A stretch of 64,000 bases of DNA. It comes from Pampus argenteus (Eukaryota; Chordata; Actinopteri; Scombriformes; Stromateidae). The stretch covers positions 4,432,001 to 4,496,000 of the forward strand of contig CM072870.1 in assembly GCA_036937835.1 (NCBI GenBank), written 5' to 3'. Both the position numbers and the translations under genes were made by a program. Positions 24,180 through 35,170 of this stretch are shown here, piece by piece. Numbering within the stretch: position 1 is the stretch's first letter; each line of letters starts with the position of its first letter. The notes under the pieces are model-generated. The model was given only the letters and a program-made list of their open reading frames with translations. It had not been told where the DNA came from and searched no databases.

Positions 24180-24370
24180 AAAGCATAGCCATCTCCCACA
24201 GAGGCTGAGCTACTAGAATTAAATCAACACGCATTCCTTTCTGTGCCCTCTGATAACGCTCCTAATTTAGCATCAGTCAAAGTGGCTTATCGTTAGTGAC
24301 CGATCAAGCGTCATCTGTTTTAATTTTCAGTCTTATTGTGATCTTGTAAGATCCATTTCATAGAGCTACA
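24180..24370. promoter_or_regulatory. Weak candidate conserved block
   Basis: Complex sequence with CTAATTTAGCATCAGTCAAAG and GGCTTATCG-type words and no coding signal. Based on texture alone. Confidence 0.17.
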
Positions 24371-25404
24371 CTTAGACATTCAGGAATGGAGGGATAGAGA
24401 CGGAGAGGAGGGGAGGGATAAACACATAAATACCTTCGGTTTTAGAAGCAGCAGCCTAATCTAATGAGTGTCACTTACTGAGCACCATTCATTTCATATA
24501 TGCGTGCTATACTGTGTCTTCGTATGAGCTCAGATTGTGCTGTAGTGTGTGTCTGTGTTTGAATCTGATTGTGTGAAGGCAGATTTGGTTACACCTCTAC
24601 ATTATTGAAGCTGCCCCAAATTGTGCCATTACACATTCTGTGTCTGCTGTCTATTTTAAACAGCACTGTGATTTTTCTCAACCTGCAGGGGGAGGGAGGG
24701 GGGCATTTCTCTGACACAAATTGATTTGAATTGTTTTCAGAATCATAATAGAAACAAATATAGTTATGTTGTGCTTTTGTTCAGTGATCCCCACCTGGAT
24801 CAGTGGGCATTGCTTCACTGCAAAGCCCAAAATGTTAAGAACTACTGATTTAGAAATAATAATAATAATGATAATACAAAAATCTCCCTAAATGAAAGGA
24901 GAATATATATTATAGAAGCAGACTAGACAAATGGATTGAAATTATTGTAGATTAGTGCCTTCTAGCCATTCCATTTCATTCTGTTCAGTATAAAGATGGA
25001 CTATGCAGTTTAGGCGATCACATCTCTGTTCAAATACCTTTCAGTTCATACATTAGTGAGTGAACACATCCTAGTTCATTCTGCCACAACGTTTGCATTG
25101 GTTAAATGACTGTCTTCATTTCAGGTGTGCATTGTCTGTTGTTAGTTCAAACCTTACAGACTTGTTTTTTAACAGTGAGTAATATGCATAGGTGACAACA
25201 GCTCCCTAAATCGCCAGAAAGTGGAGCTGCACTGATTCCTTCATTGACAATGGTGACTCATCATAGTCAGAATTATCACTCTGTGTTTAGGATTGCTTTG
25301 TATATGTGCTGTATGTTTCTATTGCAATGCAAACTTCAGCTGGACAGTACACTGACACCATACTTTTCTAAATGGTAAAAAGAACTCTAGTGTTATGTTG
25401 CATG
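24371..25404. other. Non-coding stretch with G-rich patch
   Basis: Contains a G-rich run at 24688-24701 and a short AAT array near 24857. The segment 24785-24850 (ending TTAAGAACTACTGATTTAG) resembles a dispersed fish repeat. No gene. Confidence 0.35.
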
Positions 25405-26110
25405 TCACGACTGGGCAATATAATGAAATATTTGAATTTTGTTTTTGCACAACGTGTAACATTGTGAAAATGGAGTTACAAAAAGGTCATTTTTAGTCAG
25501 AAAGTAACATACATGATATTTGCTAAATTCTCTGTTTTGAGTCATGCCAGTCCTGTACACTGTGACGTGACAAGTTACACTACATGCCCATCTGCTGCAG
25601 TTTACAGGATGTCATGACTGCAGGCAGATAGCTGTTACGCCAGTCCCGTAAACTGTCTATCTTGTAGCAAGTTTAACGGTCGCATCTACAAAACAAGGGA
25701 CGGACTGAAAATGACTCTGTGCCCTGATCTGTCCAGATTCTATTGTGTGTCCCTGCCTGGGTAGATGACACCAGCATGCAGTCTGCAGATGCCTTGTAAA
25801 GAAACCCAAACAGCAGCAGATCAATTAGTGAGTGGGTTTTTCTACTCTGTCTGTGCTGAAATGGATTATTAAAGTTGATGCTTATGCTCCACTTGCTTGA
25901 AGCATCTGGCACTGACAGTCAATAGCTGCGTGGAATCGTATTTGATGTGTAATGCTGACAACCTGCAGGTGGTGCAGCTCTTTTATTATTCTTGCACAAC
26001 TTTTCCTACATTTTGCAGGCAAACACAAATCAATCAAAATTATAAATCAACCCCAAAAAAAACAAAAAAGAACGCTTTTATAATTTTTGTCATATTGCCA
26101 GCCCTAGTTG
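25405..26110. mobile_element. Possible degenerate DNA transposon, hAT-like ends
   Basis: CGACTGGGCAATATAATGAA begins near 25408, and GTCATATTGCCAGCCCTAG lies at 26090-26106, whose reverse complement reads CTAGGGCTGGCAATATGAC. The two ends are therefore imperfect inverted copies about 700 bp apart. They resemble 'agggctgggcgatat' termini of fish DNA transposons. No transposase frame remains. Tentative. Confidence 0.28.
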
Positions 26111-26619
26111 CGTGTGTTTGAAGTACATGGGATATTGACTACAGAACAGTTTGAAACGGAAAGCTGATGTAAACCTATAAATAATTGACATGGCTTCTTC
26201 CTCACTTCCATTCTTTACCTCTAACCTCCAGGCCTGTCTCATAGAGATGATATGTTTATGTTGTTTGCGTGACAGATTCTTTTTCTGCCTCGGTAAAGTT
26301 GTGCGCGAGTAAAGTGAGTTGCACATTGAAGACTGTGAGATTAAATGATTTCATTGTTGTTTTTTTCTTGCCTTTGGACCGAGGCCAAGGGAAAATGCAA
26401 CAGAGAATGTAGATAAAGCTGTGAGTTTGTGGTTTTGCCACTTATAAAAAAAATTAAAAAATAAATGTAAATAAATAATAGAGCTGAGTTTCGTAGGAGG
26501 TATGGTGAAGTGGACAGGAAAGTAGGAGCATGCAAATTGCCACAAAAAAATGTGCCAAAGGTAGATGACAAAGACACAGACAACTGTTTCAGCTCTGAAA
26601 CTTTGTTCCATTGACAACA
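26111..26619. other. Non-coding stretch
   Basis: T- and A-rich, with overlapping chance frames on the minus strand at 26256-26622. No recognised element. Confidence 0.4.
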
Positions 26620-26777
26620 CAAAGTCTTCTGAGTATTCTCAATTGCTACCTCTAACAGCTTCCTCCGTTGGCAGAAAGAAACTTAGACGAGATGGAATTG
26701 GTTCGGCAAAGCTCTTGATAGTGTGGTACTTTAGCTCCACCGTTTGTTTCATATTTTCTTTTTGTCATTTCTTGCAG
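26620..26777 (+). promoter_or_regulatory. Complex intron flank upstream of candidate microexon
   Basis: The 150 bases before the candidate exon are less repetitive than their surroundings and end in a long pyrimidine-rich stretch (TTTTCTTTTTGTCATTTCTTGCAG type) forming a strong 3' splice site. Neuronal microexons often have conserved intron flanks; conservation here was not tested. Confidence 0.28.
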
Positions 26778-26813
26778 GCGGAGAATATTTGTCACCAGTA
26801 ACCCCGACAAGAA
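26778..26813 (+). CDS. Candidate 36-nt cassette microexon, gene unknown
   Basis: A strong acceptor (pyrimidine-rich tract ending TTGCAG at 26772-26777) and a perfect GTAAGT donor at 26814-26819 enclose exactly 36 nt, a multiple of three, so inclusion would keep frame. Frame 1 of the exon has a TAA. Frame 2 reads RRIFVTSNPDK and frame 3 reads GEYLSPVTPTR, both open. I do not recognise either peptide. In-frame exons of this size are typical of alternatively spliced neuronal microexons. The splice sites are seen; exon identity is inferred. It may still be a chance pairing, since AG and GTAAGT signals recur in 64 kb. Confidence 0.38.
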
Positions 26814-27019
26814 GTAAGTCACTATATATTTTTTTTTAATATCCTATTCTCTATCTGGCATGAAGAGACAGGTGGATTTTCATTGAACCCTCTTACCGAG
26901 TGCGGCTTTAAAAGTATCTATCAACATGTATGTCTGCTCTCTGCTGCTGCAGTCTCAGCTCCCTCTTGCTGTCTAACACTGGAACAGATGCCCTATTGTA
27001 ACTTTCTCCTATTGTCGGC
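26814..27019. other. Non-coding stretch after candidate microexon
   Basis: T-rich and then plain sequence. A CTGCTGCTGCAG word lies near 26940. No gene. Confidence 0.35.
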
Positions 27020-27118
27020 TTCTCTCTGTGCGTCTTTTCTTCCTCTGTCCCTCTCTTTCCCACCCTCCCTCTCCCTCTTCTTCTTGCTTCTTCTTCTGTT
27101 CCTCCACTTTCCTCTTGT
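27020..27118 (+). repeat. Polypyrimidine tract
   Basis: Long C/T run of CTTCTT, CCCTCC and TCTTCTTC units. It produces a leucine/serine/phenylalanine-only frame that should not be taken for a gene. Confidence 0.8.
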
Positions 27119-27287
27119 AAGCCTTTAATGGTGATTAGCTGCGCTGTGCTGAATGTGTCCCTGTGTCTCCTCTCTCACTGGGAGTACAAGTGCTGTCACT
27201 GAACTCAGTCCTGCGCTGTTAACTGAGCTATTGATTCAGCTCAGATGAATACAGTATGGGGATGTGGTTTAGGGATACGAGGTAGTA

Positions 27288-27317
27288 GTGTGTGTGTGTG
27301 TGTGTTTGTGTGTGTGC
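27288..27317 (+). repeat. (TG)n microsatellite
   Basis: TG array with one TTT interruption. Confidence 0.92.
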
Positions 27318-27422
27318 AAGAGAGGACTCATGTTACCAGTGAAGGATCTGTATGTGACACAGCTCTGGCACAAATACTCTGGTTGTTGTTTATTATGGAG
27401 ATATATTCGATAATGCAGTCAA

Positions 27423-27424
<2 letters not shown>

Positions 27425-27461
<37 letters not shown>
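27425..27461 (+). repeat. (AC)18 microsatellite
   Basis: Thirty-seven bases of uninterrupted AC, only about 110 bp from a TG array in opposite dinucleotide orientation. Confidence 0.95.
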
Positions 27462-27463
<2 letters not shown>

Positions 27464-28822
27464 GTATAGTGTATTCATCCTCTTAGATCCCCATCAGGGA
27501 GCCGGAACAAAGGTTTCTAGTACAATAGGGGCTTGAGCTCTTTGAGCCCTCTTTAATACTCACACTTTACCCAGTCATCCAGTCAGATGCACTGGTTCAG
27601 CACTTTGACTGCATTATGTAGCCAGACACAGCGGGGCTATACTAAAAAGGTATACTAACTTAAGTGTTGTAATTAATTTCATTTTGCAGCTACGTGTACT
27701 TGTTCTTTTATTGTATGCCTCTTCACTCACCTGTAGTTTAGAGGGAAATGCATTGTTCTATTTTGAAGCCCACTATATATATGTACCAGCCATAGTTACT
27801 ACGCTTAACATTCCCTTTCACATTGTGATATTACTGATTTCACTCAAAGTAATGTGTGAATGAGTGTAACTGTATGAATGTGATCAGGGGGTTCCTGCAA
27901 AAGAGGCAATGAAACTTCCCTGAATGAATAGGTTAATGAATAGTAATGTGCTAATATATACTGTATAGTTGAAATTTCCCCCTAGTTTCTGCTTATGGCT
28001 CAACACACTTTGATGAGCTATGAATAATTATTAATGTATAATCAAAAATGTATGATAAATTAACGATGAATAAAATCATTATTTACAATGCAAACCATTT
28101 AGAAACGGCCCATTGTTAAGAAAGTGGCACTGTTTTATGATTCAGTGGTTTACAAACAGGCATCAGTTCATAATAAATACCAACTTGCAGAAACTTGCAA
28201 TAAACATCATATTCACATTTATTTTATTTATTTATTTATTTTAAGGTACTAGATTACTAACTTTTCAAAAAACTTGACTACCACTGCTCATTATTAATGC
28301 TTTCAGTTCTGTGTATGCAGGAAGAGTAAGAATTTGCTTGATTAGCTGTGATTCATTGGGTCTTTATGCTTTAGTAGTTTAGGAGATGTGTTGATGGAAG
28401 GCTGCTCACAGTGGAGATGCTTTGTGAAACACTACTACTGTAATTTATCTATAAATACACAGCATTCTTAATCATCTTCTTAATTAGGAAGCTCTCAGAT
28501 CCTAAAGGGACTCTTAATGCAGTATTAAAGTCAGGTGCTCTGTAGACATTAACCAGTTCACACATCTACTTTTTACAATTTGGGCAGGTGCTTAATTAGA
28601 TTACCAAGATAGAGATGATTTACATTTAGAAGCCATTTTATTTCTTCTTATTTAATTAATTTTATTATTAATTGTTTTCTGTGTACTGACACCAACTGCA
28701 TATTTGACATTTTTAGAATATTTAAAATGATGATGGGTATGTTCTAACTGACAGTGTTGTAATTCTGCCAATAAGAATACAGTGAAATGGGAGTTTGCAG
28801 ACCAATTTGGTTACTTGTCCCT
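27462..28822. other. Non-coding stretch, no gene seen
   Basis: AT-rich, with an ATTT array at 28219-28240. Somewhat more complex at 27530-27640 without clear motifs. Confidence 0.4.
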
Positions 28823-29293
28823 CATGCCTATGGATGGATGAGGCATAGAAAAGGCAGCCTCCTCCACTGTTTGGTCATTATATAGTCTTATACTTTAGAA
28901 AATTATCATCTTCATGCCTAATGGCATATAAGGACAGACGAGCCTCCTCCGCTGTTGTCGATTACTGGCTGACTTGGCAGCCTGACCACAGTTCATCATC
29001 ACACACTTTTTTTTTTTTAATATTCATGAGGATTTTTGGACTTCACACTAAGATTTCATTTGACTTCTTGAGACATTCCAGGTCAAAGATTGAGGCAGAT
29101 TTGTTGAATTTCCCCCCTATCTTAAGTATGAGTATATCCCTATACTCATGCCCTGTGGTGTATAAATGAAAAAAGCAGACTCCTCCAGTGCTGGCAGCCC
29201 ACAGCCTGCTTGGCAGCCAGACCACAACACATCATCTCTCCCTCCCTCAGCTTTTGCAGCTCTTCTCCAAGTTATTTTTCCCTTTTTTTTTTT
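28823..29293 (+). repeat. Diverged local duplication, three related copies
   Basis: Two segments of about 90 bp, B (28913-29002) and C (29147-29237), share an ordered series: CATGCC, a TATAAR word, CTCCTCC, TGTTGKC-like, CTTGGCAGCC, GACCACA and CATCATC. A third, shorter copy A (28823-28876) shares CATGCCTA through GGCAGCCTCCTCC. B and C are followed by T12 (29007-29018) and T11 (29283-29293) runs. The copies are clearly diverged, so the duplication is old. I do not know a repeat family with this sequence. Confidence 0.65.
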
Positions 29294-29399
29294 AAATTAT
29301 TTGCCTTTACATTTGTGTTTATATCCTGTCCTCAGGGCTCGTGTAATGTTATTGGGATGTTTTCTTCCGGATATCCTTAAGTGTGGCCAAATGTGAGTT

Positions 29400-30020
29400 T
29401 AAACACGCCAGATTAATTGATTTGTAGATTATGCAAAAAGGAAAAAAAAAGATGAGCTTCATAATTTTATCCCCCTAGCTTTTGACTCTGCTGCTACTTT
29501 ATATTCCAGTCAGCAGGAAACTACTAGTTTGCAACCCCTGGCCATCAGTACCTTAGCTTGTTAGGGCCATAGAAATATCTGCAAGGTGATCATTGAAAAA
29601 TACTGCCAGAGCCCTCGTTAAAGGAATACATTGACATTCACACATTTCAGAGTGTAATATCTCATCAGCAGGCCCATGTCATCATGTGGTAAATGGCTTT
29701 GATATGGTAAAGAAAGTGGAATGGCATGTTGACATGGTTGCATTTGTCACTGAAACCTTCAGGCACCACTAACTGCATGCTAGCTTATTATCTTACCGCT
29801 ATCAGCACCAATTGGTTAAAATGAGGGATGCTGAAAATATGAGAAACTGAAGCTGAAGGACAAATGACAAAACTTTTTTGGCCCAATAATGTGACAAGTA
29901 CTGCAAAGGAAAGTGACAGCCTACAATTCAAAATGTCAAAAAGTCCCTTAAAAGAGTTTCCAGTCGGCATGATAGAGAGGCTCCTGGATGATGAGATGTC
30001 CTAATCATAATACGCCATCC
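29400..30020. promoter_or_regulatory. Candidate conserved non-coding block
   Basis: Long complex stretch, especially 29520-29960, with words such as CCCATGTCATCATGTGGTAA and ATGCTAGCTTATTATC and no repeats. The minus frame at 29788-29970 has no known domain. The regulatory role is inferred. Confidence 0.22.
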
Positions 30021-30559
30021 AAGCTGTCACACAGGCTCGTCTTTCTTTCTCTTTGGTAATATTCAGTGGCCTCTAATGCACCAAACCTAAAACATGACTA
30101 CTTCAAAATCTAGTATATGTCTGGACTGTGTATGAAACATAAGAGGGCTTTTAATTTAAATGGTCGGATACAGGAAGTGGCAACCAGGAAGTGTGCCAGG
30201 CTTTGACTGAAGACAATTTGACATCAGGCCTTTCTCAATACCAAGTAGTAGCTGAGATGACAACTTCTCATATTCTCAAATTTCCAAACTGGTGCTATTT
30301 GAATAAATCACATATGGGGAATCTAAATGGTTACTTTCTTGTCTGAAAGAAATATTAAAACTTAATAGTGACAGAATAACAGTCGTACAGTGAAAAGTAC
30401 AATCTCCACCATTACTGCTGGTTGGTGCGATGCATTCTGGGATACTTGGCTTCGGCTGACCAATAGTGTGCCTTCATCACTCAGTTATTCACTCAGTCAG
30501 GGACGTTTGTGGTTATAGGTTGGCCTCATTGTTCAGTCCTGGTAAGAACAATCTGAAAG
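30021..30559. other. Non-coding stretch
   Basis: No gene. GATGCATTCTGGGAT near 30429 is a partial ZNF143-like or repeat-derived word. Confidence 0.35.
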
Positions 30560-30965
30560 AAGCATCATCTCCCCTTCATGTAAAACCTCATTAAATCAGC
30601 TTTCCAGCTGTATTTCGAGCTGTATTTATGAATGCGTTATCATCACTTCTCTTCGGCCCTCTCATATTTTTGTTCTGCTAAAACATTGTGGGAGCCAGGC
30701 ATCGAGTGGCTGTCCTTTGTTGGGATGTTATTGATGAGCTGTTAATGAAAGACCTATTAAAGGCAAGTATATTGATCCGTGGAGGGCCTGATGACAGTAT
30801 CATTGCAACAGGGACACAATTGAAAAAGACACGCACTGCCAAGAGACTGAAGAGCAAGGATGGAATAATCATTGTATATACTGCCTCCTCACTGGGTCTT
30901 TTGTATTTTTTTTTTACTTCATATCTGTATCGCATTGGGTTTTTTTTTTTAAATTTCATCTGAGC
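30560..30965. promoter_or_regulatory. Candidate conserved non-coding block
   Basis: Complex sequence with GAGCTGTTAATGAAAGACC and several TAAT/ATTA cores. Frames of about 91 codons on plus (30688-30963) and 101 on minus (30678-30983) cover the same bases. Long frames on both strands are what stop-poor, complex non-coding DNA gives; neither has a domain that I know. Confidence 0.28.
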
Positions 30966-31979
30966 TCTTAAATCTGAATGCAAATGACTGCTGTTACATG
31001 TAAAGTGAGTAAGACTCAGTCGATATCAAACTGTAACATCTCCCTATGCTTCCCAAATATTGACTCTGATTTATAGTTAATAATGATCTTGATTATCTGT
31101 CGTGGGCTTTAGCCACGGCTATAGATTACCTCTAAACTCTTCCCCTATTACTCATCAGACAAACAGAAATGAACTGCTTTTGCACAAACAACGCAGCAAC
31201 AAGGGTGGTATCTTTATTTGAGCTAAAACGACAATTCAGATGCAATGAGGTTAATATGCCAGATCCATCTCCAGTCTATGTTGAGTAATTTGATCACACT
31301 GTAAAGATGCATCAGCAATCTGTGTTGTACTTCCCCTTTATTTATATATATGGCGAGTGTGAAGTAGATGGGATGAACAGTTCTCTCGATATGTGAAAGA
31401 CAAACATGCAGACAGACAGCAGCAGGTACATATACATTGTTTTTCCAGGGTGTGCTGCAGAGAAGCATCCTCACAGCATACTGCCACCAGTCATCATGCT
31501 GAAGATACTTAAATTGGGAAAATCCTGTTACTAACTGGCATGGGAACAAATGGCAGCTCTGAATCTGTCAAACATGTTAGTTTTTATTGGCATGTTCAGT
31601 AAATTCAATTATGCACATTTTGTAACATTTAACACAAAGGCAACAACATGTACTTGTAGTTATGTAGTTGTGTTATCAAGTGTGTAGCATCTCAGTTGCT
31701 ACCCTTGCTTTGCATGCAAACAGACTGCTGTGAAATGTCTCAAAAGTGCAAATTGTTGGACACAATTTATCTTCTTTCTCCTTCCAGAAAGAATGACATC
31801 ACTTGCCGTTGCACTTTGGCTGAAATAAAATGAACAACTTGTACTTTTTCCAAGCTGTGCTGTAGACTCAATACATCAAATCAAAGTTATTGACATTTTC
31901 TAGACTATAGCAGCCAAAAACCAACACTAAACAATTTCATATAAACATGCGTCTGTAAAAAAAATAAAATATATAAATA
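30966..31979. other. Non-coding stretch with terminal-exon-like signal
   Basis: A good acceptor (TTCTTTCTCCTTCCAG) ends at about 31788 and is followed by 14 open codons to a stop. An AATAAA word overlaps the end near 31826. A tiny last exon is conceivable but unsupported. The minus frame at 31223-31549 shows no domain. Confidence 0.3.
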
Positions 31980-32186
31980 CACTCACCGGCCACTTTATTA
32001 GGTACCTGTCCAACTGCTCGTTAACACTTCATTTCTAATCAGCCAATCACATGGCGGCAACTCAGTGCATTTAGGCATGTAGACATGTTCAAGACAATCT
32101 CCTGCAGTTCAAACCGAGCATCAGTATGGGGAAGAAAGGTGATTTGAGTGGACATGGACAATACCTAATAAAGTGGCCGGTGAGTG
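31980..32186 (+). mobile_element. Tc1-family MITE, internally deleted, intact TIRs
   Basis: The ends begin CACTCACCGGCCACTTTATT and are perfect inverted repeats for 25 bp, flanked by TA on both sides (31978-31979 and 32187-32188), the Tc1/mariner target duplication. Inside, CAGCCAATCACATGGC, GCATTTAGGCATGTAGACATG and ATGGGGAAGAAAGGTGATTT match the 5' part of a well-known fish Tc1-like element. The start of its transposase (about eight codons, MGKKGDLS) is followed directly by the right end, so nearly the whole transposase is missing. Non-autonomous, 207 bp. Confidence 0.92.
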
Positions 32187-33589
32187 TATATATACAGTAT
32201 ATATATATGATATAGGCATTAATTGATATACATGCTTAGAAAGACAAGTTTTAAGATAAGAAAATTTCATTTCACAGTGACATAACATATGTTAAAGGTA
32301 TGTGAAAAGGATTTAGGTTCCGTCGGACCACCACCCTATACTGTCCATTGTTAACATTGCACGACAACCACTTTCTTTCAGACCATGCCCATATCAGTGT
32401 ACAACCTTAAGGGAGGAACTGTGAGCTCACTGCACGACTCACTCTTTACACCTTTACAATGAATGTAGGAGCCAGATTGCTGTGATGCTGTGACATGAGG
32501 TTGTTTATTTGTCAAACCCTGTCAATGTCCCAAATACACTGAGTTCAAATTCCTTTTAGAAATATATATTTAAGAAGGATGCATCCTTTTTAAAAGAACG
32601 TTTCAAGAAAACAATTGTGAAAAGAGGTGATATTGTTACTCTTTTTAAAGCATGTTCAGCTTGTTCGGGGGAGAGAAAGACAAAGGCAGTGTGTTTAAAC
32701 ACTGAATGACATTTTAATATAATAAAACATAATGCTGTCCTTTTATGTGCAGGAGTAAAATTTAAGCGTATAGGCAATCTTTGCCAGATAAAAACCTTGC
32801 GTGTCCAAAAAAAATAATTTTAAATCAATGATACACATCAACAAACAGGATTTTAACTAATTCTGTTTGCATCACCCTTGGTTTTTTGATCATATAGAAA
32901 CCCTTTTAGTTTTTATTGTATTTTTTATTTTATTTGTATTATTTTTCTTAAAGGAGAGCACAAGTGATTTACAGTGCAGATATGTATGCTGTAGTACAGT
33001 TCCCAGTGGTTCTCAGGGTCCAGATTCTCCCCAGGACATCAGATCATGGTCCACACTGACCAGACGAACACCCACTCAGCACATTTTCATCCATCCATTT
33101 CACCTGTCAGTACATTCAATCTCACGGCCTTCTTGATCTAATGAGACAAGGCTAACCACTATTGCTCTTTGACACAATGAAAACAAAAAAAACAAAAAAA
33201 ATGAAGACCAACTGAGGCTTAAAGCTTAATAAAATAAGCATTGCAGAAAGAGAGATCATTTAAAAAGAAAAGAAATAAATATATATATAAAAAAAATTAA
33301 GCATTTAATTCAGTCTATTTGATAACAATTTTTACATTACTAGGTTTTTCATTTTTTTGTATGTTCAGTGTCTGTAAAATCGAGCTGAATATATTGTCAC
33401 TTTTGTTCAGCAGCCACCATATAATCGTATGATATGCAAGTTAACATATGTACAAGGCAAGGGTCACATGACAAGTCAACATTGACAGATTACTAGTTCT
33501 GTAAAGTTGCATGCGACAGCAAACACTACTTACAAGTAAAGAGAAACATGTTAGTTTCAAGTAATTTCATATTTTTGATGAATGAAGAT
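32187..33589. other. Non-coding stretch, AT-rich
   Basis: TA-rich just after the MITE, a T-rich patch at 32918-32955 and A-rich tracts at 33180-33205. The segment 33005-33060 (CCAGTGGTTCTCAGGGTCC) resembles a dispersed fish repeat. No gene. Confidence 0.4.
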
Positions 33590-33672
33590 GACCAAAATGC
33601 TCGTGACCCACTCAGAATGAGCCTGCTGTCCACTTTTAGACCACAGCCCACCAGATGTGAAGCACTGCTGTA
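33590..33672 (+). repeat. Degenerate dispersed repeat
   Basis: CAAAATGCTCGTGACCCACT, AGAATGAGCCTGCTGTCCACTTTTAGACC and CAGCCCACCAGATGTGAAGC follow a common fish repeat reading roughly 'cgcgacccac ... tccacttttggaccgcgacccaccagttgagaagcactg'. Borders and class are uncertain. Confidence 0.4.
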
Positions 33673-34120
33673 GGAGGCAAGAGCAATTTAATTTCAATTA
33701 CCTGTAGTATTTTCAAGGCTAGTGAAATTAAGAATCGCAAGCAAACACCAGTCTGTTTTAATCTTATTCTGTCTACTCCTACGTTTTTGACTATCAAGCC
33801 AGTAAGTGTGATTAGCATATGCATGGTAACAAAGCAGGGATGGGATATATGCATACAATATGATAAGCTTTGCACACGCTCGTATAACATGTTTTCTCTC
33901 AAAAATTTAAGAAGAATTTTCCAACAATCATATTGTCACTGGTTAACTTGAGAACAAAAAAGAGAATGACAATGGCCCTTAATCACACACAAACTGAGAG
34001 TACAATGGCATTTTCAAGGCATTACCGCAATGAATAAACATGTGATTACATTATATTACATTACAGCCGTGTGTGTAAAACCTAACCACTGAATTACAGC
34101 ATGGGACCAGAAGCCTGTGT

Positions 34121-34123
<3 letters not shown>
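33673..34123. other. Non-coding stretch
   Basis: AT-rich. The minus frame at 33636-33902 has no known domain and begins in the repeat before it. Confidence 0.4.

Positions 34124-34154
<31 letters not shown>
34124..34154 (+). repeat. (CA)15 microsatellite
   Basis: Uninterrupted CA array. Confidence 0.95.
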
Positions 34155-34156
<2 letters not shown>

Positions 34157-34169
34157 GAGGTAACACACT

Positions 34170-34440
34170 GCCAAACAGGTTAGATGAGTGCAGGTAAGAG
34201 AGGAGGAAGGGCTATGCTAATATGAATGCACTGAGAAGGAACCTAGCATGCAGGCAGAAACTTTATCTAAACACAGCTATAGGGCAAGCAAACAGGTGGA
34301 AAGGTGAGCAGTAAGGGCAGGCACTTAGACAGGCAAACAGGGAAGACGAGTGGAGGCAAGCAGTCATACAAGTAACCAAGCAGTGTGTTCTGTCAGCAGC
34401 CAGTGTCAGGTAAACAAGCAGGTAGATCTACCTGTCTGGC
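34170..34440 (+). repeat. Cryptic array of CAGG/AAACAGG words
   Basis: Words such as AAACAGGTTAG, GCAGGTAAGAG, GCAAACAGGTGG, GGCAAACAGGG, GTAAACAAGCAGGTAG and repeated GCAAGCA recur at irregular spacing. It contains several forkhead-like GTAAACA words and several CAG/GTAAG donor-like words. It reads as a decayed short tandem repeat. Confidence 0.4.
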
Positions 34441-35170
34441 AGTGTTGTAGCAGGAGAAACAACAGCAGCAGCGTAGAAAAGAAGCTATTAGAGCGGCCTT
34501 TATCCACTGCAGGCCACCCTACACACACACATACACACACCGAGAGAGAGAAGCAGCTACTGAGGCGTAAACCCAGCTCAGCTTTACAAGGTAAATGTAT
34601 AGATTTTGTTTTCTTTATAGTTCACGTACTTGAACTGGATGTGAATGTGTATGCATGATGTTTTTTCCCCAAATAGAGGTAATTAATTGCTTTCTTTCAT
34701 CCATCACTGTCTGTGTTTACATACTGCTGGTCACATTCAGGTTTATATGTCATTCAGGTTAATCAGTTTACATGAACCTTTGCTGCTGTGAGACTGAGCC
34801 CAGTAAACAAGTTAACAATGCTAATGAGCAGTAGTGGCTTAATTAATACACCTGGCAAGTGATGCATGCTGTTGTGTATTTGTTGTGAGAATCTATCCAT
34901 AATGGAGTGTGTTTTATGGTGAGAAACACAACTAAAAGCAGTTTATAGTTTGGCACAGTTAAGTTTAGCAGGTTGGTGGAGTACAGGTTCATTTGGAGTA
35001 ACTGAGTGAAGAAGGGAGCTGGTAATGAGTGTGTGGGTGCAGTGTTTGGCATGTAGGCCAGCGCTGTCACTGTGTGCTCTGTGTGTGTGTTTATATCTAT
35101 GTCGGTCCAAAACTCATTAGTCACTTTTAAAGATGTAAACCTTAAAAAAAAAAGAAAAACAGCTCATATA
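34441..35170. other. Non-coding stretch
   Basis: Two frames (34350-34658 plus, 34843-35124 minus) carry no known motif. A short CA run lies at 34520-34540. AAG/GTAAAT near 34589 is a lone donor-like site. Confidence 0.4.

Noticed and set aside
31789..31835. Tiny terminal exon with AATAAA
   Set aside because: Only 14 codons and a chance AATAAA in AT-rich DNA; no upstream partner exon.
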